A stretch of 64,000 nucleotides of DNA, taken from positions 2,015,488-2,079,487 of the forward strand of contig NW_006768769.1 of the NCBI RefSeq assembly GCF_000204055.1, read 5' to 3'. The notes below the pieces were generated by a model that saw nothing but the letters and a program-made list of their open reading frames with translations, was not told the DNA's origin and did no database searches. Both the position numbers and the translations under genes were made by a program. The stretch is from Melampsora larici-populina 98AG31 (Eukaryota; Basidiomycota; Pucciniomycetes; Pucciniales; Melampsoraceae). Shown here in pieces: positions 1-12,124 of the stretch; the stretch's first letter is position 1; every line of letters begins with the position of its first letter.

Positions 1-540
1 TGAATTGAGAAAAAGTTGACCAGTTGAGATGTTGAGAAACAATGTTGATGGATGAGCGCCTGCAACGCCAGAAAAAGTTGTTTTGAATCGCCCCAGTGGA
101 GTCACCAGATGTTGAACTCCTACGCAGTGTAGCGTAGGCTGAGCCGGATAAGGTAAGAATCGCCGTCAAGCAGAACGGATGAAACTATGCTGCTGTGGAG
201 CTGCCTTCGACCCAAAAAAAACTTAAGAAAAAATATGTAGGACAAATTTTCCACAACTCTGCCGTTACAAGTTTCCCTGTAAACCGAATTTATCCCGTAC
301 TAGGATATTCACACTTTCTAACCCTAATTATCCCTCCCACAATTTAGCCACGCGTACAATTTATTAAAAAAATAAAATAAAATAAACTTGAAATTCACAA
401 CTTGATCTGGATTTGAACCCAGGTTCAGTCCTTTGTCCCCAGCCCTGACTTGGCCCTGATCCTAGTTCTGACTCTTATAAAAAATAAAATCATAATCACA
501 ACCCTTCATCCACAACTTCAACACAAACTAAACCACTGAT
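1..540. other. No gene recognised
   Basis: AT-rich sequence with stops in all frames and no recognisable protein similarity. I see no repeat structure in it. Confidence 0.5.
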
Positions 541-696
541 CTTTAAGGGCACGTTCACTTAAGCAATTTCTGGTGAGAAATCACATTTGGCAAAATTTAA
601 AGTGTTTATTTGGTGGTGCATGTTTCATTTTGGCATTAAAAAATTTACAGAATGTGATTTCTGGTCAGAAGTTTCTTAAGTGAACGCACCCTAAAG
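541..696. mobile_element. Foldback MITE, about 156 bp
   Basis: The two ends are imperfect inverted repeats of about 45 nt. The left end starts CTTTAAGGGCACGTTCACTT and the reverse complement of the right end starts CTTTAGGGTGCGTTCACTT; both continue through a shared AGAAATCACATT. There is no coding capacity. Superfamily is unclear because the target duplication merges with the ends. Confidence 0.75.
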
Positions 697-1988
697 TAAG
701 TCCTGTTTTCTTTTCCTTCTCTTTCTAACGCTTTTGTTCTAATTAATAACTAACTAAACAAAACTTTTTTTTAATCCTAGGACTCTTGAATCTTCACTTA
801 TAGATCACTTGACTCAATCTCAAGAAAGACAATAACACGCTTTAATCAACACACAACTCAGACACACAAAACACTCTGGATTGATTTGACACAATCCTAC
901 ACAATGATTCCACACACTCCCCCTTCTCTTCAACAACAACAAGACCTCCTTACATACCCTTTGCCAGCTCCAACCCCAACCAATTATTTTTCATTTTGCT
1001 CTGACCAATTCTTTTTAACTCCTTCCCTGGTATCTCCTTCCTTCTCCACTACCCTTATTCATTTTGGTTTGATCTTTTCCTTCCATTGTTTGTTTTAAAT
1101 ACCAGGTAAGTTCTTCTCTCTTATCTCCTTCCTTCTCCACATGATACTTACTTATAGTGCTTATTGCTGAAAATAAGGAAATCTAGAAGGGGGTTGTGCC
1201 CAAGGATTGGAATTTCAAAAGCAAGAAAAAACCATCAATCGTTCCCAAAAGATATAGACACATAGTCCTCAATCCCCTGATTCCAAAACCACTTTTGGAA
1301 TCCAAAAAAGGTCAGTTTTGGCGGAGGAGATAGGTTTTGGAGTTCCAATTTGATTTCCTTATTTTCAGGGATAAGCACTATATTCTGTTCTTTTTTTGGT
1401 CCGATTTCGATTTTTGAGCTTGATCCTGATTCCATTCAAGTCTTAGGCTCTGACCAACTTAAATCTAGTAACGTGAGTCTTTCTATTATCTTATCTCCTG
1501 CCTTTTCTTTTACCTAATACTAACTATCATTTCTTGTATCTTTTAATTCTTTATCTCTTGGCTTTTAGAACCTTCTATCAATTAACTTCTTTCTTTTCTA
1601 TTTTGTTCTTTTGATTTGTATCTCTGATAGGTAAGTTTCTAATCATTCTCTCCGCCCAAGTTCTCTCTTTTTCCTCCACTCGACCAATCTTTCTTTGCCT
1701 CTGTTTTGATTTCCTTCTTTTTAACTCATCTTTGTATTTTGTTTTTGTTTTTCTCTTTTATTTTTTTTACCTAATCCACCTTGAATTATTTGTGCTTATT
1801 GATGTATGCCACTTATCTTTATAAATTTTGAATGAAATAAATAAAAAAACTGAATTACAATTAACTGAAAAACTCCTCTGATCTGATTCAGAACAAGATC
1901 ATAAGTTGATTGCGAGCGCTTGTGAGTAAAAAATGAGCTCTTTGAGCAAAATCATATGTATAAAAAGGATGAGATTTGAGAGTTTTTT
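697..1988. other. Noncoding T/C-rich stretch
   Basis: Rich in CTTTT/TTCCT runs, with several GTAAGT-like strings but no exon I can match to a protein family. It may be the 5' flank or leader of the hAT transposase that follows. Confidence 0.4.
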
Positions 1989-3082
1989 TTTACTTTCCAC
2001 AGCGGGCTGTCCCCGTCGTCAACAGGCCATCACGGCTGGAGCCAAACTTCCACCAATGGTTTTGGAACTCCAAATTCAGCGTCGCCAGCAAGATCATCAA
2101 GGAGGACTCAAAACCTTTATTACCCCAGCACCTACCTTACAAAACCAAACACTCAATCAGTGCCTCACTGTTTGGCAGGTTCCTCATGCTCTCCCTTTGA
2201 AAAGAATTGATGATCCCTTGCTCAAATCGATCTTGTACTGGTTACAACCTGATGCACGGGTGTTTGGTCAAAAGTGGGTGGCCAATGAGGCAAAATGGTT
2301 GTATCTATCACTTGGTAGCTTGGTGATCAATCAGGAGCTCAATGTATGTGCATTTCGATTTCATTTAATAGATTAAATTAATTATAAGTTGAATATGCAT
2401 TCATAGGAGCTGACTCATTCACATCTGTTTCTTGCAGGACCTGACTAGCAAGTTTTGCCTCATACAAGATGTATGGACCGTCAAAGGCAATCTGCATGCC
2501 TTCATTGGCACTTTGGTCCCTTTTATCACCAACGACTGGAAGTACGTAGTGCGGCACTTGAGCTTCAAGCTTGTTGTGTGGCATCACAAGGGTGTGATGC
2601 TTGCTGAGCCAATGGTGACAATCCTGAAGAAGAACAATCTTTATCAAAAGATAAGTGTTCTTTGAATTTATTTTATTTTTTGTTTAATCTCTCTCTTTTC
2701 TTTTCTCTTTTAATTCCATTCTGTTTTCTTTACGTATTTCACTTACTGACATGATACTGAATCCCACATGCTTGCAAATGTGTCTGATTCAGGAAGTAAC
2801 AACATCAATTTATTCCAAGAAATGCACTGACAGCTATACGACAAAGGCTTGCAATCAGGTCATGAAATGACTTGGAAACCCAAGACAATGTCTGTCCAGT
2901 GTTTCTGCCATAAGATGGGCCTCACTGTCAAAGGCGGGCTCGATGCTCTGGGAAAAAAACCCCATTGTATTTGACATAGTGGTTTAGGTAGGTTCCCTTC
3001 AGTCGCAGTTATGGCTGTAATCAAAGAAGGCGATGAGCCTCACCAACGCAAGGATCCAGCTGGGCCTTATGTCACTGTGAAA

Positions 3083-3245
3083 ATAATGTATTTTTCCAAG
3101 GTGAAAAATGATTGACATTAATGCACAAAATGATTAATAATGCAGAATTAATGCAGAAAAATGCAGAATTAATGCAGAATTAATGCATTTTTAATCATTT
3201 TGTGAAATAAATGTAATCATTTTTCACCTTGGAAAAATACATTAT
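3083..3245. mobile_element. MITE with about 35-nt perfect-type inverted repeats
   Basis: Both ends read ATAATGTATTTTTCCAAGGT then GAAAAATGATT when taken inward. The middle has direct repeats of GCAGAATTAAT. About 163 bp, inserted within the decayed hAT transposase gene, probably in or beside an intron. Confidence 0.85.
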
Positions 3246-3333
3246 ATTTGCAGTTTGTGGATAGAAAGGATGATGATGACAACGTAGATAGCAATCACAG
3301 TGGTGAATCAATTGATACAGTTTCAAATGCTGA

Positions 3334-4096
3334 CACTACACCAAATTAAAAATTTACCGCTGAGTTTAGAACATTGAGCAGACATAGAAAATTATAGAGA
3401 AGCTGGGAGGGGTCAGGAAAATATGAAAAATATTGGTTGGGCCCTTTGGTGCATTCCAATCATCTGGCATATTTTTTCAAATTTTTACAACCACAATGCA
3501 AATAATGTCAGAAACCCAATTTTGGTCCAAAACTGGCAGGTAGAGAGACAGTGACCTTGCAACACCAACAAAATCATCAATTTTGCTCCAACACATGTAG
3601 TGTCTTGACATTCTGAATGCCACATTCTGGCTCTACAGTTTGGGTGCACAAAAAAGCTGTGTGTCTCCAAGAATGGGTGAGATATATCAAGAGATGTACA
3701 CAGCAGGAACCATATATACGCAGAGAAGTCATTACTACAATGGCTTCAGCACATTAATAAACCTTGTAGAGCCATCATGCGGCTTACATAAATTGCAAGT
3801 GTTCAGATGATTGAGCAAAAATACTCATATTTTTGTGCTTGGAGGTTTTTTTCCCAAATATTGCTAGTTTTGGACCAAATTTGAGTTTCTGACATAATAT
3901 CCCCTGTGAGCATTTTGTTTTGGGGAGACTTCAAAAATCATGGCAAAAATATGCAAAAATATGCAAATTGAGGGGACAGCACCCATGAATTGAATCATTA
4001 TTTTTTCAAATTTTTCTGACCTCCCCTGTATTGGTGATATTTTTCTACAGTTTTAATTTTCTAAACTCAGCGGTAAATTAGTGATCTGGTGTAGTG
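3334..4096. mobile_element. CACTA-type nonautonomous element, long inverted repeats
   Basis: The element begins CACTACACCA and ends TGGTGTAGTG, and is flanked by a 3-bp duplication TGA (3331-3333 and 4097-4099). CACTA termini with 3-bp duplications are the hallmark of CACTA (CMC/EnSpm) transposons. The inverted repeats are unusually long, about 220 nt per arm: TTTACCGCTGAGTTTAGAA and GTCAGAAAC..TTTGGTCCAAAACT occur in both arms. No transposase is encoded. Removing it and one TGA joins the acidic linker of the host hAT gene in frame. Confidence 0.82.
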
Positions 4097-4650
4097 TGAA
4101 GATCAAGATCTAGAGGACATTGAGGAAGAAGAGGAGCCCAAAAATTATTGTAATTGCAAGGAAGCGTATTGTCTAGGTGATACATACATGAAGCAATTGA
4201 CTCAAGATGTAAGTCTCATTCAACACTTTCCTCTTCATCTTCTGTTTCATGTTTTCATTTTTTTGTTTCATTTTGTTTTGATTCTAGATGGACATAGTCA
4301 ACAAGAAGCTCGCACAGTCCAGTGCTCACTGTGCTGATTTCAATCAACACCGTGATCAAGCTAATGTTCAACTTAAATCAGATGGATCACGCCAACTCAA
4401 GGTGCTCTTGTCTGGCCATGGAATCCGCTGTGGTATTTGCGCCGAACGTTGGGAGCAAATGTGGGAAGCTGGAGAGGTGTGTTCCAATTTTTTTCCAAGC
4501 CTCTGTTTGGTATAACTAACATGATAATTTGAATCTGTCCAGCTGATAGATAACGTTATGAAAGAAGAATTAACCAAAGTACTCTTGAGGAGGAGTCGTT
4601 CAAGATCAAGATCAAAAAAAAGATGGAAAGAAAGAAGAATATTTTGAGGA

Positions 4651-5646
4651 GAAAGTCTTTTAAGTAGCAGACTGGCAAGCTATGAGGGATATTCTGATCC
4701 CTCAGGCTCCGCTCTCTATTGGAGGGAAATAGTGGTGCCAAATACCGCTGCGCACGCCCTCCGCAGCGGGCACTGCCAGCATAGATGCCTCGGGTTGAGA
4801 AATCCGAGGCATCATTGGAGGCAAATCCTTGGACAGACCTTGTCCAAGGTTTTTGCCCTGAGAAGTACCTCAGATCAAAACCTCGGGAAGCTTCTGTCCA
4901 AGGTTTTGCATCCAAGGATACCTCGGATTACAAAAGCCAAGGTAAATATGTTGGTGGTGGGGAAAAATGTGTGCAGCGGTTGCGGTATTGCCTCAAATGT
5001 CTTCTTATGGCATTCTTTTGGATGTTTCTCCTCATCTTTGCATCAAGTTGTGTTTTAGATCCTAGCTTTCAAAATCAAATAAGCTTAATTCAATTGTGTC
5101 ACTTGGTCCATCTGAATCTCATCCCATTGGTTCAATCATACTTCAATCATAGCGTAATCACATCTGCCCTGTCCCCCACATCAGCCACAAGGGCCTCACG
5201 GCCCAATTTCATCATCTACTACCATCTAGCCATCTCTAAGCCCTTACTTCAAACCCTTACACGCTCACCCCTGCCTTGCCGCCAGGGTGGTCCGCTTTGT
5301 TAGCCATCCAACTTCCATCGAAGTTGGAGTTGGTTTTGCCACTTCCCTAGAAACAAAGTACCTTGCTCAGCCCTTGATAACCCATAACCAGATGCAACAA
5401 AAACTGCGCCGTAGCAAGACTATAAATGCCACTGTTGTTTCACCTTGATACTTCTTCCAAACAGTTCACCCACCCCCACACAGCTCACCACACATCACCA
5501 CACCCACAATCCCAACAACTTTGTGTCATATTCTAGCAAACTAGTAGATCTTTCAATGACAGAACAAACAATCATCACCCAATTTAATCCATCCTTCTAC
5601 TCAACTCTCATCCCCATGTGCATCTCACATACCAACACAACCCAGC
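4651..5646. other. Spacer with short inverted and direct repeats
   Basis: Between 4790 and 4930 there are several copies, in both orientations, of a CTTGGACAG/CTGTCCAAGG motif and of CCTCGG. Another small palindrome lies at about 5308-5335 (CCAACTTC..GAAGTTGG). The A/C-rich stretch 5440-5640 just before gene F1 may be its promoter and leader. No gene is recognised. Confidence 0.45.
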
Positions 5647-6847
5647 ATGTCCAAGTCGGGCGCCAAAACTATGCTGAATGCTCCAGTGAAAAAGTCCCAT
5701 TCTTTCATGGTCTCAAGTGTGTTCAAAGTCTCTGAGACGGTAAGCAAACTCACCTGTCCTTGACCACCTATCACCACCTCAAGGCTGACAAGTATTACTG
5801 CTCCCAGCTTGCTCCTGCTGACAATAGGAACTACACATACCAAGGAGGTACCTTTGCTATTACCTGCAGCGGATGGGACCCCGACAACAAGCGTGAATAT
5901 GATGGTGATCTTGGTGTGTATTGTAGCGCAATGGAACTACCAATGGATATTTATTGCTACGCAATCAAAGCAAAGATGTTCCCGCAACCTGACACTGCCG
6001 ACTACAAGTTATACTTTGAATCCAACCACAGGATCTCGGTTGGAACCTCAGACACATTTGCCGGCAAATTACATAACACTTCTGCATCTGTAATCTGAGC
6101 GGTAACTTCACGCCACAAACTTCCAGAACCTGACACATATGATATCACCCTAGCCTTGGTTATGAGTCATACAGACTACAAGCCCAAAGTGGGTTCAGGC
6201 CTAAGTCTGCTGTTTTGAAGACTCTCCTGCGCAACTCAACTTACCACCGCTCCTAGCTTTGTGACAACGTTGATTTTGCAGTCAAATATCACATAAGCCC
6301 AACCATCAAGATGAAACGTTCCCAAGCAATCATCCAAGATGGAAAAGAGGCGCTTGTGCATGGTTTCATTGTTGATTGGGACAACAACACGCACAGATGG
6401 ATTGTTGAAGTAAGCTGTCCCTTGTCCTGCTTCTGGCCAATTGCTAGTGCCCTACTAACACTAAAGATCCAGGTATAATGGCCATCAATGTTGCCACAGG
6501 ACACAAACAAGCAACTAAGAAGCACCAAGCTGCGGGTACCAAAGTTACACCTACCGGGAGGGTTCGCCCAGCTAATACATATTTTGGCTGTTGTATGACC
6601 AGAAGTAAAACTGACTGGTCTGATCAGGCATGTTCCAAACTCCAGTCCAACTCCAAATGTGCATCTGACTACCTCCGCGAGTGCGATTGCTAAAGGGAAG
6701 AAGCGGGCCCCTCCTCCAGAAGAGGAAGGTTATTTTGACAATGACAGAAATGTTGTTATGAGTCCCCCTCAAGACCCAGTTCCTGGTCCAAGTGGCTCTA
6801 AGCAAGCACCCGCTGGCCGTCAAGCCAAGCGATCTAAAAAGGTGTGA
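5647..6847 (+). pseudogene. Two-module Helitron accessory protein, copy F1 (decayed)
   Basis: Function unknown; placed in a family by internal comparison with seven other loci in the window. Exon 1 is 5647-5739 (31 codons, ends SVFKVSET). Exon 2 is 5784-6188 (first module; contains YFESNHRISVGTSDTFAGKL and ends SHTDYKPK), with an in-frame TGA at 6096-6098. Exon 3 is 6257-6409, exactly 153 nt (second module; YHISPT, HGFIVDW, HRWIVE). A 3' piece at about 6500-6577 (VTPTGRVRPA) is out of frame with exon 3. The last exon, 6628-6847, gives a basic tail (SGSKQAPAGRQAKRSKKV). Introns are phase 0. It lies about 380 bp upstream of a Helitron Rep-helicase on the same strand, as F8 does in the second Helitron. 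An RPA-like DNA-binding role is a guess from context. Confidence 0.7.
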
Positions 6848-7228
6848 TGTGATGTCGCCTCACTTTGGCGGATTCAGCTCAACTACACTTCCCATTGAAC
6901 CTTCCCAGTCTAGTTCCATGTTGTTTCATGTTCCTATTGGATTTATCATATTTGTTGTCCAGCTGTCCTGACTAGCCATGTTATTGTCACAATCAGATTA
7001 AATTCATAATGAAATGCATAACAATTGTAGCAACTGTCCCTAGATCCAATAGTTTTCCAATTGGCTCTCAGAAGCTTTGTTCCACATCCCAAGCAGTTGT
7101 TACACTGGCAGCTTACCACTCTGTCCCTTCAACCCGGTTAAAACATTTATCATTCTGAGCCTCAACCCTTCAATTCACTCAATACACCATAAGCGAGTAG
7201 GACTTTCCTAACTCCCCTCTCCCACAAT
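6848..7228. other. Spacer between accessory gene and Rep-helicase
   Basis: AT-rich, without a recognisable exon. It probably holds the 3' end of F1 and the promoter of the Rep-helicase gene. Confidence 0.4.
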
Positions 7229-10200
7229 ATGAGCAGCAACTCAGGGACAGCACTCTCTGTTGACTCCAAAGATGAAGAAGATGACATCGTTACTGGATGT
7301 GGCCTTGCCTGCGTAACTATGGAGGAGACTACCAAAGCTAGAATCATGTCACAGTTCCCTCCTCAAATACCCTACAACGTCAGCGCCTGCGACACCCCTT
7401 GTTCCACATGCAAGGCACTTCATTGGAAGCTTGAAAAACACAGCAGACAATGGGGGCACCAACGGCAAGCTATTCAACGTGCTGTCAGCAAGGTGTGGTG
7501 GGACTCCCAAGTGACCACCTAGAAAATGGTCTCACACCTGGTTTCCTACAACGCCTTTTCATGGATCAAGACAGTCGTAAGTCGCATGCAAGCTTGAGCA
7601 GACGCAAAACTGGCACACGTCAATAGTCTTGAAAAACTTCAGGCAAAACGTATGTACCTTCAACAACGCGGTGTCATTCACTTTGACTGCCGCAAAGCAA
7701 GACAAAACTGTTGCTGGGGATGGTGGTACCTGGAGTTATTGTATCAAAGGCTCTTTAACACACCTCATTGGCTCTGTGCTGCCACTAGATGTTCATCCAA
7801 AGAAGTTTGTGCAAATGATTATCTTTGGAAACCAAGCAGAAGAGAACTAGCCCTACAAAAGCCTGCTAACTTGCCCATGAAAATCCAGACCCTCACAACC
7901 ATTCAGGCATTCCTTTACCATAACAACCCATTCTCCAATCTCTACAAGGCAGCAGAAGCTATCCTTGAACCATTACAACTACCTTGCGAGTAGTCAAGTT
8001 GCGGCAAATCTTCCCGGAGACGGCATAGTCGGCGCCAAAGATAGGGATAGTATCCTTCATTGCAAGTCTGGCGAGCTCCAGTGTATCTTGGAGCTAAACA
8101 CAAACTATTTCAGGTTGGGGTACCTGCTGTTCTTTGCTTACGGCTTGCATGGGTGGGATGAGCACTACCAGTGATTTAGCGAGAAACGTAAGTGATGCAA
8201 CAGACAAGTGATTGATTAAGGCTAATACATGTTGCTAGGTCCCCTGGGCAAGGTCACGGCACTTGAGTGGCACACATACACACTATTTGAGAGTAAGAAC
8301 ATGTTCTCACCAATGCTACAAGGTGGGAGGTTGTTTCAGGAGTACTTGGTGGACATTTATGGGTGCATTGAAAATGCTTGACTGAAGTACATTTTGAAAA
8401 ATCCGACAAAGCTTTGTGCCGAGCTATACAATGGCGCAATGGAGGCACTAAACAATCAAGCCCTGACCATTGGCAGCAGCATCATCTTTCCTGCAACATT
8501 TATTGGGGGCCTATGACATATGCACCAGTTATATCAGGACACGATGGCTCTTGTGAAGGCATTTGGACAGCCAAGCCTATTTATTATGATGACTGCCAAT
8601 TTGTCATGGCCAGAAGTCCTAGCAGCTCTCCTCCCAGGCCAAGCACCAGAAGACCGACCTGATTTGCTTGCACGTGTTTACCACATGAAAGTAAGGGAGC
8701 TACATCATGATGTCATGAAGCGTGGGCGGTTGGGAATGTGTGTTTCCAACGTACACACAGTTGAATTCCAAAAGTGTGGCTCCCCACACACTCATAATAT
8801 TGTGATTCTTGATTAAGCCTCAACACCAAAAACACTGGAAGACATTGAGGTGCTAGTCCAAGCTACAATGCCAAGCCACGCAACCAAGCTGATCCTATAT
8901 TACCTTGTCATGGAGTACATGGTTCATGGTCCCCAGGCCGCGCCTGTTGGAATGGTGCCAAATGCAAGTATGGTTACCCACAGCCTTACCAGCCAGTTAC
9001 TCACATGACCAAAGGAGTGTATCCAAAACACAAGAGGCCTGATGATGGTTCTACATTCATAAAGAATGGCAACTTTTATTCTAACAGGGACATCGTTCCT
9101 TGCAACCTGTTCCTGCTCTTGAAATTTGTTGTCACATAAATGTTGAGATCACAATAAGCACGAAGGCCATTAAGTACTTGTACAAGTATATCACAAAGGG
9201 ACATGATTGTCAAGATATGGGTCTCGAAACGGACAATGAACCCACAGATTATGTTGACGCTTGGTTTCTAGGTGCTGCCAAGGGTAAGTCATGGTACTTT
9301 GCAGTTGATGATTGGCTCCACTGACATTTGTGTGTATCAGCTGCTTGGAGGCTGTTAAAATACGCCCTATCTGGCCGGCACCCTGCGGTAACTAGGTTGA
9401 CGCTCCACAACAAGAACAACCAAATGGTTTACTTTCAGAACAGAGCTGGGCTCAGGGCTCCCCTTGACTCTGGCCAAGCCACTAGGACAACACTCTCCAA
9501 ATACATGCAGCTGTGTGCTGAAAATGTGCGGATCAACAGGACGTTCCTCTCAGTACGCTTGCTCCCCTACACAGATATGACCAAGTATTTTTGGTGGAAC
9601 AGATCCAACAAGGAGCGGTCAAGACGGGTCAAGGACTCAGCAACTGTTGCAAGACCCTACTTTGCAAAACCAGGTCACAGCGACAGATACTACCTGTGCC
9701 TGTTGTTGTCTTCAATACATGGAGTAACATCTTTTTAGCATCTGAAGACAGTTGGAGGGGTGGCCCACAAGTCCTACCGTGCCGCAGCGGACGCAAAAGG
9801 GCTCCTACTCAGCAACAATCACTAAAATGTGCGCTTGGAGGAAGCGGCCGTTTGCAAAACAGGCGGAATATTACGGGACATGTTTGCACTGATCCCGGTT
9901 CATAGTCCACTGGCAAATCCCCAGAATCTATGGGATAAGCATCTAGACAACCTGATTGACCACTGCCAATGCAGGCTTGACCTGACTTGCCCTCACACCC
10001 TTCTGACGGATCTTCAACTGGAGCATTACGGACTTTCCTTGCTGGAAAGCATGCTTCTCAACATGGGCTCTTGGCTTGGAGCTGTGGAGCTTTGTTCCAT
10101 TGACTGGACTGTGTTGGAGCCTTTGGGACTTAGTCCACTGGACGCAGAAGTGGACGGTGTGGGTGTTGAAGATAGTGTCTTATTCCTTCAAGCCACAGTC

Positions 10201-11150
10201 CCAAAGCTGACTCAGGAGCAAATGGAGGTGTATGAAGCGGTAGTGACATATCTTGAGGCTGGGTCTGGCAGATTACTGTTTGTTGACGGCCCTGGAGGCT
10301 GTGGCAAGACCTACCTACTGAATACCTGCCTACATCACTGCAATGCAAACAATGTAGGATTTGTTTTGGTGGCCTCTTCCGGTATTGCACCATTGCTACT
10401 GTTGGAGGGAGCAACAGGACATTTGACCTTATTGATTCCACTAGACGCCACCGAAGACTCAACTTGCAGCTTCTCACCAACGACAGTGAAGGGATGGCAT
10501 CTCATCATGACATGTTTAATTGTCTGGGACAAGATTGCCATCAAGTGTGTTGGCCAGTTGCTGCACGACCTGAGAAATACAGACTTACCATTTGGCGGGA
10601 TGGTAGTCCTCTTTGCTGGAGACTTCAGGCAGATCCTGCCGGTTATACCACACAGAAGTGTCATGGATTCAGTCAGGGTGTGTCTCAAATACTCCTACCT
10701 CTTTAATCTCACGGACAAATACAAACTTACGGTCAATATGCGCCTCAGGCAAGAGAACACTGACAACCACAACACTAAAGACACCTGGAGTTTGCCAAAT
10801 GGCTTCTTGCGCTGGGATTGGAATCACTTCAGACTCAAACCAAAGCAAAAGTTGAATTGGAACATGTCAGATGTACCAATGTCAGATCACATGACAGATT
10901 ACAAAGTGCACCAATCAGGGACTTCTATTGCACAGCAAATGGGGTGATCAGACGTGAAGCGTGGGAATGTCTCTCAGTGTACTATGGTGCACGTGCAATA
11001 ATTACGCCACTGAACCAAATGGTGAACCACCTGAACCATTCAACAGTTGAGTCAATTGAAGGGATTGTCAAAACGTACAAGTCCATTGATCACGTCCACA
11101 AGGAGAATGAGCACCTCTGGCTACCAGACCTTTGGAATAGTATCACATAG
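7229..11150 (+). pseudogene. Helitron Rep-helicase, decayed and 3' truncated
   Basis: Helitron transposases join a HUH-type Rep nuclease to a PIF1-like helicase. Pieces follow the order of the better preserved copy at 56.4-61.6 kb: N-terminal CxxC region (7229-7519, PCSTCKALHW), N domain (7630-8170; HGWDEHYQ), Rep core (8380-8815, with TFIGG, TANLSWPEV, HUH-like PHTH in FQKCGSPHTH), Y2 region KYLYKYITKGHD (9160-9210), linker (9330-9740), helicase (9829-10947: Walker A GPGGCGKTYLLNT, LFAGDFRQ). The Walker B position reads VWDKIA where the other copy has VWDEIS, so the catalytic Glu is lost. Many stops and frame changes are present (for example TGA after DEHYQ, and after the HUH strand). The protein match ends at about 11135, before the last helicase motifs. 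Confidence 0.88.
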
Positions 11151-11369
11151 GAAATGAGTCATTCCTAGGGGATCCTATCCCTACTTCCCTTATAAGACTT
11201 GCAGATCCAAAAGACTCATCTGTTTGAGTCTTCTTTCACAGCTTTCCAGACCAAAGTCCATCACAGACCTGTCTGATGCTCAGACTTGTCTGTCTACACC
11301 AAACCTGACTCGTCTGTAGTCCCACATCCATTGAAAGTCCATCGCAGACCAAATTTATGATCATTTGTA

Positions 11370-11631
11370 GAAATCAAATTGTCCTCCCCAATTTGCGGAA
11401 CTGAATTTCAGCATCTGTTACAGGTGTATATCTGATGAATATGGTGTTTTTTGTTAGTACATTCAACAATATGCCCTCTAAAAATACACAAAAATACTCA
11501 GCTTGAAGCTCTCAACACCAGGAACAATATCCATATTTTTTTGTATTTTTTGCCCTCCTCCTGACTGCCCAATATTTTTGTATATCAATATTTGTGTTTT
11601 CTGCCCAGAAAACATTATATTCTTTGTAGTG
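11370..11631. mobile_element. Right-end fragment of a CACTA-type element
   Basis: Matches the right arm of the complete element at 59517-60332: TTTCAGCATCTGTTACAGG, GTTAGTACATTCAACAATAT, GAAGCTCTCAACACCAGG, TTTTCTGCCCAGAAAACATT and terminal TTTGTAGTG. It is followed by TGA, as a 3-bp duplication would be. No left end is visible; the left limit is approximate. It lies just beyond the truncated helicase. Confidence 0.7.
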
Positions 11632-11892
11632 TGAGTTTGGGCGGCAAATATAACAGGGAAGTTACACTTAGTACCAACATATTTGGCCATGTTTTGATGC
11701 AAGGTAAACTCCAGACACCATCCATCAGAACCTTTACCTTTTCAAGTTTGAGGATGAGTTCCAGCAGCAAGGAAGTAATAAGAGAAGTCTATACAAGTTG
11801 ATTCACTCTGAATCTGCCAGTTTGTTTCCAGTCAAAATCTGTGCAGAATCACATACATAATGTGAAAAGGAATTCAACGTACCTGGGAGTAG

Positions 11893-12101
11893 AATAAGGG
11901 TACACAAACATTACAACCCATTTGAAAAACCCATTTAAGAAAAAATATAAAAACCCATTCAAAAAAATATTTTTTTGAACAGAAAATTCCAGAGGGACCC
12001 AATTTATTTTTCTGTTCAAAAAAATAATTTTTTAAATGGGTTTTTCTATTTTTTCTCAAATGGGTTTTTCAAATGGGTTGTAATGTTTCTGTATCCTTAA
12101 T
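11893..12101. mobile_element. Foldback MITE, about 209 bp
   Basis: The whole element is nearly self-complementary. Left arm TAAGGGTACACAAACATTAC then AACCCATTTGAAAAACCCAT; the right arm read backward gives TAAGGATACAGAAACATTAC and the same continuation. No coding capacity. Confidence 0.8.
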
Positions 12102-12124
12102 CTTTTTGCATGCTTACGTGAAAG

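Larger units (their letters stand above)
1989..4650 (+). pseudogene. hAT-type transposase, decayed and split by two insertions
   Basis: hAT transposases cut and paste DNA in the nucleus. Exon pieces read in order: about 2000-2344 (motifs TPAPTLQNQTLNQ, PLKRIDDPLLK), then 2438-2650 after an intron (CLIQDVWTVKGN, AFIG, WHHKGVML), then about 2780-3080 (SDSGSNN, CFCHKMGLTVKGGLDAL), then 3250-3333 joined to 4100-4211 (acidic linker), 4288-4475 (SGHGIRCGICAERW) and 4542-4650. This is the usual hAT order: RNase H-like core, the GSNN and CFCHK landmarks, and the GIRW-like helix. There is an in-frame TGA in the GSNN exon. A MITE (3083-3245) and a CACTA-type element (3334-4096) interrupt it. The C-terminal dimerisation region is not recognised. 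The family match is from memory of the motif pattern. Confidence 0.72.

Noticed and set aside
2378..2665. - strand frame opposite the hAT exon
   Set aside because: The + strand reads hAT landmarks (DVWTVKGN); the antisense frame is a shadow.
5445..5735. Open frame overlapping the start of F1 in another frame
   Set aside because: F1 exon 1 (ATG at 5647) has a family-matched end and donor; this frame is A/C-rich leader sequence.
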